A stretch of DNA of 61,406 nt from Botryobacter ruber (GCF_003347595.2 NZ_QCZK02000027.1:1-61406); one strand, 5' to 3'; positions 31,301 through 39,257 are shown, numbered from the stretch's first letter. Notes: generated from the sequence alone by a model not told the origin. Numbers and translations are program-made.

Positions 31301-31816
31301 ACCTGCCACCCGTCCTTCCAGCATCCGGCTGACATCGTTGATCCCTTCCCGTTTCGCATCCTCGCCTTTCAGCAGCGCAGCCGACCCGGTAAACATTTTG
31401 CGGTCGATGGTCTGGTAGCCTGTAACCACCACTTCCGTAAGCGTGCTGGCATCTTCCTGTAAGGTAACAGCAATGGTAGCTCTTCCCTCCACATTTACTT
31501 CCTGCGATTTATAGCCGATCAGGGATACGACCAGCACTGCATTCCGGGGCACGCTAAGCTGAAAGCTACCGTCGATGTCGGTAATCGTGGCATTACTCGT
31601 CCCTTTTTCGATGATGGTAATGCCCGGCATGGCTTCGGGTGCGCCACCGGTGGCAGGCTGCACTTTTACGGTGCCTTTCACCGTGATATTGTCCTGCAGG
31701 ATGGCGGCGGAAGGAGCCCTGTAAGCCCCGGTAGCCTGAGCGGTAACTACCGGACAGGAAAGGGCCACAAACAGGGTGAATAACTGGTGTTTCTTTATGT
31801 ACAAGTTTTTAAACAT
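28400..31816 (-). CDS. SusC/RagA family TonB-linked outer-membrane transporter
   Basis: The 1138-aa protein has an N-terminal signal segment, a carboxypeptidase-regulatory-like domain (about residues 45-125; ITVKGTVKVQPATGG, with VVSLIGYKSQEV) and a TonB-box-like TLTEVVVTGY. The plug is typical of SusC, with GRVAGVQVQNVSGTFG, IRVRGATSI and ATAMYGARAMNGVVVITTKKG. The barrel ends in the terminal aromatic of KAGF. It imports the substrate delivered by SusD using TonB energy. It is the first gene of the four-gene unit. Upstream at 31817-31976 lies a terminator belonging to the preceding gene, so it probably has its own promoter. Confidence 0.93.
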   Translation of the reverse strand: MFKNLYIKKHQLFTLFVALSCPVVTAQATGAYRAPSAAILQDNITVKGTVKVQPATGGAPEAMPGITIIEKGTSNATITDIDGSFQLSVPRNAVLVVSLIGYKSQEVNVEGRATIAVTLQEDASTLTEVVVTGYQTIDRKMFTGSAALLKGEDAKREGINDVSRMLEGRVAGVQVQNVSGTFGAAPKIRVRGATSITGDNKPLWVVDGIVLEDVVNVSNEQLSTGDPATLIGSSVAGLNPDDIESFQILKDASATAMYGARAMNGVVVITTKKGKIGKPIVSYTGNYSTYLKPSYRNFDILNSADQMAVYLEMEQKGWLNYSDVSRVQNGGVFTKMAELIHTYDETNGTFGLENSREAKAGFLQRYARANTDWFDVLFRNSFMQEHSLSISSGTEKTQLYFSTSYLQDNGWTVADQVKRFTGNARANFKVTDKLSIGLISQGSIRDQQAPGTVSRVSDPVTGAYSRDFDINPFSYVINTSRTLTAFDENGNREFFRRSFAPFNILHELENNTLDISLLDLKLQADVNYKILKNLNYNFSGALRYAKTNREHKVTEESNMAQAYRAGTIYGEGVDATIQERNKFLYRNPDNPEAQPVTVLPQGGIYTTNDDNLTSYYLRNTLDWDQTFANDHTVRLFASQELRYADRQNKGFTGYGYQYNKGGVPFIDPNAIKQGVEGNFNYYNMSLRYDRFLAYMANAAYSYKGKYNLNGTVRYDGSNLLGESRTARWLPTWNVSGSWNIDTEPFMQELDKIRRLTLRGTYGLTASMGNATNSSLVLQSASARRPYLSEVETIIFIQNLENSELTWEKQYETNVGIDAGLFNERLQITLDGYLRNGFDLIGRIRTSGIGGEEYKIANYADMKSHGVEATIGGGVVDNQDLKVRTQFTFGYNKGKITNLRSDPDIWSLVIPEGGPRQGFPYRGLYSIPFEALNPRAGYPILINEDGESSPNVYLQSDKTDNLIYEGPVDPVVTGGWFNSVQYKNFTLSGLVTYSAGNKIRLTQTFKTSYTDLDAMPEVFLHRWVMPGDENTTNVPSILDRLTATTLNNGYPYNNYNYSTARVVDGDFVRLKQVSLGYNLPTNFTGKLGVNSMSVSLVANNIWLIYADSRLNGQDPEFFNSGGVAMPIPRQFTLSLKAGF

Positions 31817-31929
31817 ACAGGATGAGGCTGTACCGGAGCATGTTATAAGTTACGAAAAAATAGCATGAAGTAACAGGGTAAACTTACTTCCTTTTGGGAA
31901 CCAGGAAAGGCTATTCACGTCAGAAACCC

Positions 31930-31967
31930 TGTAACTGAAAAAGAGAGGCTGCCTTTCCAGCAGCCTC
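31930..31967 (-). terminator. Intrinsic terminator downstream of the collagen-like lipoprotein gene
   Basis: On the reverse strand GAGGCTGC pairs with GCAGCCTC around a 7-nt loop and is followed by CTCTTTTTC. It ends the gene at 31977-32612 and separates it from the SusC operon. Confidence 0.75.
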
Positions 31968-31976
31968 ACCCATACA

Positions 31977-32612
31977 TTAGTCCAGTGTTATCTTCTTAAC
32001 ACTCTCCTCTGTTAAGTTGTAGTACTTCGCAACTTCCTCGTAATTATTCAGATCGATGTTTGGTTTGGCAACCCTTCCGTTAATGAAATCACCAGGAATA
32101 ATAACTAACCTGAAATAGTTATTCTGCGTTATTGCTTGCTGGTCTTCTGTGCTCAGCAACGTCAGATCCAGTTTTGTATCGATGTAAATACCGATGTCCA
32201 GGAAGCTATGTAAATATTTAAACCAAACATCATAGTCGGTATTGTTATGGGAAACCTGGAATGAAGTAGGCATTGGAGCCCAGTACAACAAGGGCGTACC
32301 ATCTTCTAATTCATCAACCGCTACCAGGTTGTACATCATAATAACATCAGACTCAGTTACATCTATTCCCACTTCCTGAAGCTGCTGAAGATCCAGAAAT
32401 ACGATGTAGTTTCCATTTTGATTGCGTGTGAAGTTAACAGGAAATTCAGCTACCATAGCTTTCGTGGAGGGGCCTGCAGGCCCTGTCGGTCCTGTCGGTC
32501 CTTCTGGTCCCGGAGGTCCTTCGGGGCCTTCCGGACCTTCGCATGCCTGGCCGAACGCGAGCGCCAGCATCATAAAAAAGTATGCAAGTCTTTTCATGGG
32601 GATTTTTTTCAT
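31977..32612 (-). CDS. Lipoprotein with a collagen-like Gly-X-Y segment
   Basis: The 211-aa protein has a signal peptide whose Cys at about residue 24 (FGQAC) is followed by eight consecutive Gly-X-Y triplets (GPEGPEGPPGPEGPTGPTGP, then AGP) at about residues 26-48. A globular domain of about 160 residues with alternating beta-strand-like segments (MVAEFPVNFTRNQNGNYIVF; LYWAPMPTSFQVSHNNTDYD) follows. Lipid anchor, short collagen-like stalk and head domain suggest a trimeric surface protein. Head-domain relatives are known in Bacteroidota, but I cannot name a function. It is expressed as a single gene closed by the terminator at 31930-31967. Confidence 0.75.
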   Translation of the reverse strand: MKKIPMKRLAYFFMMLALAFGQACEGPEGPEGPPGPEGPTGPTGPAGPSTKAMVAEFPVNFTRNQNGNYIVFLDLQQLQEVGIDVTESDVIMMYNLVAVDELEDGTPLLYWAPMPTSFQVSHNNTDYDVWFKYLHSFLDIGIYIDTKLDLTLLSTEDQQAITQNNYFRLVIIPGDFINGRVAKPNIDLNNYEEVAKYYNLTEESVKKITLD

Positions 32613-32736
32613 TAGTGAAGGGTTTTAGATGAACAATTGCAGAAAGCTACCATAAATATATTAAATCTTTAATATTAACTGAAATATCTTACCGGAACAA
32701 ACAACTACGGTGCATTTCCGGATTATTATTGCTGCA

Positions 32737-33147
32737 CTAACGGGTGTATCTCAGCTCAAGGCCACTACTAAACGTGACATTTAACGTGTTGGCATTAAGC
32801 TGGGAAATGGTGGCTAACTGCTCATTGCTTGTATTTTTATCTAACAGCAGTTTGCTTTCGTTTTCAGCAAACTCCCAGGTTCCTGTATCAGAGCTTCCGT
32901 CATACGTATCGGTATAATTGCCATTCGTATCAAACCGCAATGTATTCTTTGTTATGTCAAACCCACTGTTTTTGGCTGATTCGGTAATATCAGTGCCCTG
33001 GGAATAAACAGCTGTTCCGTTCCAGGTGCCACCGGTAAGCATGTCTCTTCTGGAAGGTTCAACTTCATCGTCTTTACAACCGGTAAAGGATATTAATATC
33101 AGGATAAAAAAAAGGAATGGGTTAAGAAGAATTTTTTTCATAGTCAT
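32737..33147 (-). CDS. Lipocalin-like domain lipoprotein (copy 1)
   Basis: About 136 aa from ATG 33147 (ATG 33141 is equally possible). The frame stays open to 33237, but the extra residues precede the signal peptide and are implausible. The lipobox is ISFTGC, followed by a polar linker and the pattern RRDMLTGGTWNGTAVYSQGTDI, LRFDTNGNYTDTYDG and GTWEFAENESKLLLD. That is the repeated strand pattern of small Bacteroidota lipocalin-like proteins. It is related to the next gene (33240-33701) by this layout. Ligand unknown. Confidence 0.7.
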   Translation of the reverse strand: MTMKKILLNPFLFFILILISFTGCKDDEVEPSRRDMLTGGTWNGTAVYSQGTDITESAKNSGFDITKNTLRFDTNGNYTDTYDGSSDTGTWEFAENESKLLLDKNTSNEQLATISQLNANTLNVTFSSGLELRYTR

Positions 33148-33239
33148 GGGTTTTAGAGTTGATAAAAAATGAAAATGTACACAACAGCGGGATTGGCCGG
33201 TTAACAGGAATGCTGCTGCCTGGTAATTTCCCTGCAATC

Positions 33240-33701
33240 TTACTTTTTAACAAAATGAACATCCACAGGCAGGCTACCCGGGAAACCAGCTATATTGACA
33301 GTCGTCGAAAACTGAAGTTTATCTGCACTTAATTCTTTTAATGAAAGGGTTTCGTTCAGGCCAAACGTTGTGAGCAGGTCGAAAAAAACGGATGTCTCGT
33401 TATCTCGGAATTCCCAGTTGCCGGAAACCGGAATTGTCTGGCCATTCTCCACATACGAAGCATTGTAGGTTCCGTTTCTGTTAAACGTCAGGGTCATGGT
33501 TGTAATGTCGGGTAGCAAACCCGAAAACAACGGGTTTGTGGCAACATCAGTACCCAGTACCAGCACCTGCTCTCCCTGCCAGCTGTGGGCGGTAATCATG
33601 TCGGTTTTGGAGGGCTCTTTATCTTCCTCTTTTTGGCAGGCAGAAAAGCTGAGCAGGAGAAGCACCAGGAACAGGGAGGAGAATAGCCAATAGTTTTTCA
33701 T
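33240..33701 (-). CDS. Lipocalin-like domain lipoprotein (copy 2)
   Basis: The 153-aa lipoprotein has the lipobox LSFSAC at about residue 22. It then shares the motif order of its downstream neighbour: SKTDMITAHSWQGEQVLVLG, LTFNRNGTYNASYVENG and GNWEFRDNETSVFFD. The two genes are adjacent, in the same direction and about 90 bp apart, and probably arose by duplication followed by strong divergence. Both products would be outer-membrane-anchored, facing periplasm or surface. A link with the SusC/D locus downstream is possible but not shown. Confidence 0.7.
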   Translation of the reverse strand: MKNYWLFSSLFLVLLLLSFSACQKEEDKEPSKTDMITAHSWQGEQVLVLGTDVATNPLFSGLLPDITTMTLTFNRNGTYNASYVENGQTIPVSGNWEFRDNETSVFFDLLTTFGLNETLSLKELSADKLQFSTTVNIAGFPGSLPVDVHFVKK

Positions 33702-34000
33702 AGCAACAGCAGCTGGATGAATACTTCATTCAACTTGGTTTTACGGAATAGTGAATATTAGGATAGCCTTATATGTATATTCGCGCAAATTTTATTTCCG
33801 GAAGTACAAAATAAATGCTTTGCTGAAGCCTGCTTTTGTGAAACAGCAGCAGGATGAGGGAACCTGCTGCCGTAGCCGGAGGGGAAGAAAGTAAGCGGTC
33901 AGGCATTCGGCTACGCAGAAGTTTTTGCGTGCTATGGCTGCGAAATTTGAATTGTGCAGGTGTTGTAGCAACAGGGGAAAAGCTGTTCCGGTTGTAGAAA

Positions 34001-34040
34001 AAGTTTACTGCAGCTGCCACCACATCCACTGCTCCTGCAT
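34001..34040 (-). repeat. Copy of the dispersed GGTGGCAGGTGCAG-type repeat, reverse orientation
   Basis: The reverse strand reads AGGAGCAGTGGATGTGGTGG followed by CAGCTGCAGTAAACTT. It ends close to the murB stop. Confidence 0.7.
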
Positions 34041-34055
34041 GCTACTGACCGGGTA

Positions 34056-35072
34056 TTAAATGATGTTTACTTCCGGCTGCAAGGCTATGCCAAACTTTTC
34101 TTCAACGGAGCGGATGATGGCGTAGGCCAGTTCCTGCAGTTTGTTGCCGGTGGCGCCGCCATAATTCACAAGCACGAGCGCCTGGTTCTTATGCACGCCG
34201 TAATTCTCGATCACTTTCCCCTTCCAGCCGCACTGCTCAATCAGCCAGCCTGCCGGCACCTTCACCGTGGTTTCCGAAACCGGGTATGAGGGCATGTCCG
34301 GGTACTGCAGCTTGAGCGTCTCGAAGAGGAGGAGGGGAATTTCCGGGTTTTTAAAGAAGCTGCCGGCATTGCCTATTTCTTTGGGATCGGGAAGTTTGCT
34401 CTGGCGGATGGCGCACACAGCTGCGCTTACATCCTGTATGGTTGGCTCCGTTACCTGCATCTGCGCCAGCGTATCTTTTATGGCGCCGTAGGAGGTGTTG
34501 AGGGTATGGTGTTTGTGCAGCTTAAACGTAACGGAGGTGATGATATACCGGCCTTTGGCTTCGCGTTTAAAAATGCTGTCGCGGTAGCCGAAGCCGCAGG
34601 CGTTGCCGGCAAACGTATGTAAATCGCCCGTTTCCACTTCCACCGCCTCCAGCTCATGAAACACATCTTTGAGCTCCACGCCATAAGCCCCAATGTTCTG
34701 CAGGGGCGAAGCACCCACCGTACCGGGTATAAGGGAAAGGTTCTCCAGCCCGCCCAGGTTCTGTGCCAGGGCATACAGCACCAGGTCGTGCCACACTTCG
34801 CCGCCGCCAGCCTTCACAAAAGCCACTTCATCGTCTTCGTGCACTACCTTAATGCCTTTAATGCCGTTTTGCAGCACCACGCCGTCAAAGTCTTTCGTGA
34901 ACAGGATGTTGCTGCCACCGCCCAGGATCAGCTTCTCTTTCAGCTTTACCTCAGGCAGCTGCAACAAAGCCATCAGCTCTTCCACGCTGCTGAAGCGGGC
35001 AAAGAGGTTGGCTTTTACATCGATGCCAAAAGTGTTGAATGGCTTAAGAGAGTAGTTACGGAGCAGCTGCAT
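34056..35072 (-). CDS. murB: UDP-N-acetylenolpyruvoylglucosamine reductase
   Basis: The 338-aa protein is a type I MurB that reduces UDP-GlcNAc-enolpyruvate to UDP-MurNAc with NADPH and FAD in peptidoglycan synthesis. Landmarks are NTFGIDVKANLF near the start, the FAD-binding LGGGSNILFTKDFDGVV (about residues 50-66), LSLIPGTVGASPLQNIGAYG (about 116-135), YRDSIFK with the catalytic-region Tyr/Arg, and GNAGSFFKNP (about 232-241) with the proton-donating Ser. The C-terminal Glu lies in LVNYGGATGNKLQELA. It is cytoplasmic. The gene stands alone on the reverse strand; murA lies about 4 kb further right, not in an operon with it. Confidence 0.95.
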   Translation of the reverse strand: MQLLRNYSLKPFNTFGIDVKANLFARFSSVEELMALLQLPEVKLKEKLILGGGSNILFTKDFDGVVLQNGIKGIKVVHEDDEVAFVKAGGGEVWHDLVLYALAQNLGGLENLSLIPGTVGASPLQNIGAYGVELKDVFHELEAVEVETGDLHTFAGNACGFGYRDSIFKREAKGRYIITSVTFKLHKHHTLNTSYGAIKDTLAQMQVTEPTIQDVSAAVCAIRQSKLPDPKEIGNAGSFFKNPEIPLLLFETLKLQYPDMPSYPVSETTVKVPAGWLIEQCGWKGKVIENYGVHKNQALVLVNYGGATGNKLQELAYAIIRSVEEKFGIALQPEVNII

Positions 35073-35138
35073 TGGTTAAGGTAAAAAGGTAGAAAGTTTA
35101 AGAGGTAGACAAGGTAGAAAGTTACGAAGAACATTTTT

Positions 35139-35220
35139 ATGTCATCTCGACCGCAGGGAGAGATCTGCTAGCTTCATGTTTTCTGCTTTACCAGATCTCT
35201 CCCTGCGGTCGAGATGACAT
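35139..35220. repeat. 29-bp perfect inverted repeat
   Basis: The left arm (35139-35167) begins ATGTCATCTCGACCGCAGGG and the right arm (35192-35220) is its exact reverse complement, with a 24-nt loop. Palindromes with this ATGTCATCTCGAC... type of sequence recur between genes in many Bacteroidota; the function is not known to me. Confidence 0.85.
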
Positions 35221-35350
35221 TTTGATTTGCTATTTATATTAGAGACACAATAAATAGATATCTGATGTTAAAATTCAACAGTATAAAATTAGCTCGATTT
35301 ACTCGAGATACCAAAGTCTTCATGTTTCTAATGCTATTCTGATTTCCCAT

Positions 35351-35395
35351 CTACCTTTCTACCTTTCTACCTTTCTACCTTTCTACCTTTCTACC
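35351..35395. repeat. 8-bp tandem repeat CTACCTTT
   Basis: Five full units of CTACCTTT plus CTACC, the reverse complement of the tract at 24309-24335. Such tracts can change length by slippage. Confidence 0.85.
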
Positions 35396-35416
35396 ACCTA
35401 AACTCCCAAACTTCCC

Positions 35417-37177
35417 TCAGTCTTCAAAAAACTTAATGCGCCCGGCAATTTTGATCATCAGCACCAACGCGACAACGGCAATTCCAAGCCACATAAAAAA
35501 GCGGGTGTAATTCTGGAAGATGAGGTCACCGATAAGGAAGAGGGTGGAGTAGACCATGATGGCGGCCAGGGCCCAGCCGGCCAGCAGGTGGTACACCTTC
35601 GTGCGGGGCTGCGGCAGGTCCAGCGATTTCCGGACAGGTCGCCAGGCGCCGTCGGGTGAAACGCGTTTGTAAAAGTCCTGCAGCTTGGCCAGCGGAACAG
35701 GGGCGGTAGCGAAGGTGGCAACAAGCCAGGCAAGGGTTGTAAAGCCAACGGTCAGGAAGAAGCTATCAGGAAACTCCCAGCCCAGCACGTGCCGTGCGAT
35801 AGCATAGGCAATAAAAGGGGCAATAGTAGCCACAATCTCGCTCCAGGCATTGATGCGCCACCAGTACCACCGCAGGATCAGCACCAGCCCCAGACCGGCA
35901 CCCGCTTCCATGATAAAGGCCCACACGGCGGAAATGGACGTGATTTGTGTCGTAGCTGCCAGCGACACCAGCATGAGCAGGATCGTGGTAATGCGGGAGG
36001 CGGTTACAAGCTGCTGCTGGCTGGCGTCCGGTTTGATAAAGCGGCCATAAAAGTCGTTGATGATGTAGCTGGCGCCCCAGTTGAGTTGCGTGGAGACGGT
36101 ACTCATATACGCCGCGAAAAAAGCAACCAGCAGCAGCCCCTTCAGCCCTGCCGGCAGGAAATCTTTCATCGCCATCACAAAACCGAGTTTCTTATTTTCC
36201 ACCGACAGCTCCGGGTACAACACCACCGCCGACAACGCGACCAGAATCCAGGGCCAGGGGCGGATGCAGTAGTGTGCAATCTGGAAAAAGAGCGTGGCGT
36301 AGAGCGCGTGCTTTTCGTTTTTGGTACTCATCATGCGTTGCGCAATATACCCGCCACCACCCGGTTCGTTGCCCGGGTACCAGCTGGCCCACCACTGGAT
36401 GGTGGTAAACGCCAGAAACGCCCCCAGCGAAAGGGTTAAGGTTTTGGCTATTCCGGCAGCACCGGCCTCCCCGGTGCCAATGTTCGGGAAGTAGTCCAGC
36501 GACCAGGACGGCAGTTTTTCTTTCAGCCCGTCTATACCGCCCACCTGGTCGGAGCCTACCACCAGCACTGCCAGCACAATACAGCCAAACATGGCAATCA
36601 CGAACTGCACCACGTCGGTAATGGCTACACCCAGTAAACCCGAAAGGGAAGAATACACCATCACCACCACCATCGCAATGGCTACATAGAGCAACTGCTC
36701 CGAACGCGGCACCTCGAAAAATACTTCGATGATGGACATCAGCGCCACGTTTACCCACCCGATAATGAGGCTGTTCATAAAAATGCCCAGGTAAATAGCC
36801 CGGAAGCCGCGCAGAAAAGAGGCAGGCTTACCCGTGTAACGCAGCTCAATGAATTCCAGGTCGGTGATGATGCCCGCTCTGCGCCAGAGTTTGGCGAAGA
36901 AGAAGGTAGTGAGCAGCCCGCCCAGCAGCATGTTCCACCAAAGCCAGTTGCCGGCAATCCCGTTTCTGGCGACCAGTTCGGTTACGGCCAGGGGCGTGTC
37001 GGCGGCAAAGGTGGTGGCTACCATTGAGGTACCTGCTATCCACCAGGTCAGGTTGCGGCCGCCCAGGAAGTAATTGGCCAGGCTGCCGCTGGCTTTGCCG
37101 GTGTAGCTGATGCCGATGCCTAAAATAAGAATGCCAAAGCCAGCCATTACGAGCCAGTCAATCAGGTCGAGGTGCAT
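35417..37177 (-). CDS. Sodium:solute symporter (SSS family)
   Basis: The 586-aa integral membrane protein has about 13-15 hydrophobic helices in the SSS order. Landmarks are the N-terminal DWLVMAGFGILILGIGISYTG, YFLGGRNLTWWIAGTSMVAT (about residues 36-55), SGLLGVAITDVVQFVIAMF and an AAYMSTVSTQLNWGASYIIN segment (about 358-377) that resembles the Na+-site region. Family members use a sodium gradient to import sugars, amino acids or related solutes; the substrate is not evident. The start ATG at 37177 faces the divergent methyltransferase gene. Confidence 0.9.
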   Translation of the reverse strand: MHLDLIDWLVMAGFGILILGIGISYTGKASGSLANYFLGGRNLTWWIAGTSMVATTFAADTPLAVTELVARNGIAGNWLWWNMLLGGLLTTFFFAKLWRRAGIITDLEFIELRYTGKPASFLRGFRAIYLGIFMNSLIIGWVNVALMSIIEVFFEVPRSEQLLYVAIAMVVVMVYSSLSGLLGVAITDVVQFVIAMFGCIVLAVLVVGSDQVGGIDGLKEKLPSWSLDYFPNIGTGEAGAAGIAKTLTLSLGAFLAFTTIQWWASWYPGNEPGGGGYIAQRMMSTKNEKHALYATLFFQIAHYCIRPWPWILVALSAVVLYPELSVENKKLGFVMAMKDFLPAGLKGLLLVAFFAAYMSTVSTQLNWGASYIINDFYGRFIKPDASQQQLVTASRITTILLMLVSLAATTQITSISAVWAFIMEAGAGLGLVLILRWYWWRINAWSEIVATIAPFIAYAIARHVLGWEFPDSFFLTVGFTTLAWLVATFATAPVPLAKLQDFYKRVSPDGAWRPVRKSLDLPQPRTKVYHLLAGWALAAIMVYSTLFLIGDLIFQNYTRFFMWLGIAVVALVLMIKIAGRIKFFED

Positions 37178-37292
37178 GTCGTGTGTGGGTTAAATAGCGG
37201 TTGATGAAGCAAAAAGTAGGTAAATGTAAACCGAATGCGGCACAAAATAAGCAATCGGGCTGAAACGGGAAACGTTGCTGGCGCTTTTTTAT

Positions 37293-37330
37293 CGCAGCAG
37301 AGGCCATGGTGGCAGGTGCAGAATGAAATT
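37293..37330 (+). repeat. Copy of the dispersed GGTGGCAGGTGCAG-type repeat
   Basis: Reads CGCAGCAGAGGCCATGGTGG followed by CAGGTGCAGAATGAAATT, in the divergent gap between the symporter and methyltransferase genes. Confidence 0.75.
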
Positions 37331-37387
37331 AAGGTTTCGGAATGCAGGTAAAAAGATGCAATTTTGTGGCTGATACTGACGAAGACA

Positions 37388-38563
37388 ATGGCTAAACAAA
37401 ATCCGAACGGCAACTTTAACATCATCGCCACCACCCTTTCCGGCCTGGAAGAGGTACTGGCGGCAGAACTCGAAGCGCTGGACATGGAATACATCAAACC
37501 GGGCAACCGGGTAGTTACCTGCTCCGGAAACCTGCGGCAGCTGTACGAGGCTAACATGTGGTGCCGCACCGCCATCCGCATCTTAAAACCGATCCGCAAC
37601 TTTAAAGCACGCGACGAAAAGGACCTCTACCAGCAGGTGCAGAAAACGAACTGGAGCGAATACCTGGACCTGGAACAGACTTTTGCCATCGACGCCGTTG
37701 TCAGTCACTCAACGTTTGAGCATTCGCTTTTTGTAGCGCAGCTTACCAAAGACGCCATTGTAGACCAGTTCCGGAAAGCGACCGGCCAGCGGCCTTCCGT
37801 GGACCGTATCCGTCCCGACATCCGCCTTAACCTGCACATGCACGAGAACATGGTCACGCTCTCGCTCGATTCGTCAGGCGATTCGCTGCACCGCCGTGGC
37901 TACCGCCTGCAGACCAACGTGGCGCCGCTGAACGAGGTACTGGCCGCGGGCATCATCGGCTTGTCGGGCTGGGACCGTAAATCCACCTTCATCGACCCCA
38001 TGTGCGGCTCCGGAACCTTCATGATTGAGGCGGCCCTGATGGCGCAGAATATCGCTCCCGGTTTATTCCGCCGCGACCCGTTCGCGTTCGAGAACTGGAA
38101 AGATTACGACGAACCCCTGTTCGAGATGGTCTGGAAAACAGCCGAAGCCAAGGAACGCACTACTCCCCAGGCACAGATCATTGGCTACGACATCGACCCC
38201 GACTATGTGGAAGCAACCCGCACCAATATTGCCAATGCCGGACTGGAAAAAATCATCCGGATAGAGGAAGCAGACTTCTTCAAAACGGAAGCGCCTGCCG
38301 AAAGCGGTGTACTGGTGATGAATCCGCCTTACAATGAGCGTATTGTGACGGAAGATATAAACGATTTGTATAAGCAGATTGGCGACACCCTGAAAACAAA
38401 CTACCAGGGCTTCAATGCTTTTGTTTTCACCGGCAACCTGGACGCTGCCAAGAGCATCGGCCTGCGTGCTTCGCGCCGCATTCCGTTGTACAATGGTGCC
38501 ATCGAATGCAGGCTGTTGAAGTACGAATTGTACAAGGGCAGCAGGAGGGAAAAGGAAAGTTAA
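37388..38563 (+). CDS. THUMP-domain class I RNA methyltransferase (RlmL/YpsC-like)
   Basis: About 391 aa from ATG 37388; an in-frame ATG eight codons earlier precedes the conserved start and is less likely. The N-terminal THUMP domain (about residues 50-155) is followed by a Rossmann methyltransferase with FIDPMCGSGTFMIEAALMA (about 198-216), IIGYDIDPDYVEATRTN and the catalytic NPPYNER near residue 317. It should methylate a guanine N2 of 23S rRNA (the YpsC/RlmL N-terminal class). The THUMP plus NPPY arrangement is clear; the precise base is inferred. Single gene, ended by a strong terminator at 38648-38697. Confidence 0.88.
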   Translation: MAKQNPNGNFNIIATTLSGLEEVLAAELEALDMEYIKPGNRVVTCSGNLRQLYEANMWCRTAIRILKPIRNFKARDEKDLYQQVQKTNWSEYLDLEQTFAIDAVVSHSTFEHSLFVAQLTKDAIVDQFRKATGQRPSVDRIRPDIRLNLHMHENMVTLSLDSSGDSLHRRGYRLQTNVAPLNEVLAAGIIGLSGWDRKSTFIDPMCGSGTFMIEAALMAQNIAPGLFRRDPFAFENWKDYDEPLFEMVWKTAEAKERTTPQAQIIGYDIDPDYVEATRTNIANAGLEKIIRIEEADFFKTEAPAESGVLVMNPPYNERIVTEDINDLYKQIGDTLKTNYQGFNAFVFTGNLDAAKSIGLRASRRIPLYNGAIECRLLKYELYKGSRREKES

Positions 38564-38565
38564 TG

Positions 38566-38738
38566 GTCTGAACCTGGATTAAAGCAGATTTTTGGATTTC
38601 GCTGATTTTTGATTAACCGTCTTCTTTTCTAATGGATCAGCGGTAATAAAAAAGCCCGGTAGTATTGCTTACAAAAGTCAATACTACCGGGCTTTTTACT
38701 GTTAAATCCATTAAATCTGTTTCAATCCTGGTCCTGGC
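38566..38738. repeat. GTCTGAAC-family inverted-repeat element enclosing a terminator
   Basis: The left arm (38566-38599) starts GTCTGAACCTGGATTAAAGC. The right arm (38704-38738) is its imperfect mirror (AAATCCATTAAATCTG...CAATCCTGG). Between the arms lies the intrinsic terminator at 38648-38697. Confidence 0.65.
38648..38697. terminator. Strong bidirectional terminator
   Basis: AAAAAAGCCCGGTAGTATTG is mirrored by CAATACTACCGGGCTTTTT, giving a 19-20-bp stem with T-runs on both strands. It lies between the convergent methyltransferase gene and the hypothetical gene at 38738-39256. Confidence 0.9.
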
Positions 38739-39256
38739 TACTCCTCCACAAAAACAGGTTCTTTCGGGGCGGGTATTTTCAGGTCTTGGTTAAAGGCCGG
38801 AAATAGCTGGCGTGCGCTGTCGTTGGTGAGTTGGGCGGTATCTACAAAATACCAGTTTTTTCCCGCGTCCTGCGACACTGCCAGCAGGAAAGATTCCTGC
38901 GCCATATTGCCTGCATTCAGTTTCAGAACTATGGTTTGCGGCACCAGGCAATGCAGCTCGTTGGCAGCTTTATAGACTTTTTCCGGAGTCCCCAGCTTCA
39001 CCGACACCAGCGTGATGCCCTGGTTTTCCAGTTGTTGTATTTCTTTTTCAATTATTTCGGCCATCTGTTCCTGCCCGCCCATTATTTCCACAATTTTGGG
39101 ATAGGTAAACTTTGCCAGCGCCTGGTAATTGCCGCTTATGGTAGCCTCAGCCATCTCCTCACCCTGCTTTTGGATCTTACGCTTGTACGGGTTCTGGGCC
39201 ACGGCAGCAAGCTGTAAGAGCAACAGGAAAGCGAGGAGAAAGGCGGATCTAAGCAT
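38738..39256 (-). CDS. Secreted hypothetical protein, 172 aa
   Basis: The product begins with a clear signal peptide (MLRSAFLLAFLLLLQLAAVAQ). A mixed domain without cysteine clusters follows, with GEEMAEATISGNYQALAKFT, TYPKIVEIMGGQEQMAEIIE and the strand-like SFLLAVSQDAGKNWYFVDTA. It looks like a small cystatin/NTF2-like periplasmic domain common in Bacteroidota, but I cannot name the family. It lies 1 bp downstream of murA in the same direction and may be co-transcribed with it. The transcript ends at the terminator at 38648-38697. Confidence 0.65.
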   Translation of the reverse strand: MLRSAFLLAFLLLLQLAAVAQNPYKRKIQKQGEEMAEATISGNYQALAKFTYPKIVEIMGGQEQMAEIIEKEIQQLENQGITLVSVKLGTPEKVYKAANELHCLVPQTIVLKLNAGNMAQESFLLAVSQDAGKNWYFVDTAQLTNDSARQLFPAFNQDLKIPAPKEPVFVEE

Positions 39257-39257
39257 G

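Larger units (their letters stand above)
35073..35416. other. Repeat-filled gap between murB and the symporter gene
   Basis: The gap contains GGTAGAAAG low-complexity sequence (35080-35125), the 29-bp perfect inverted repeat at 35139-35220 and an 8-bp tandem CTACCTTT tract (35351-35395). No gene is evident. Confidence 0.65.
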
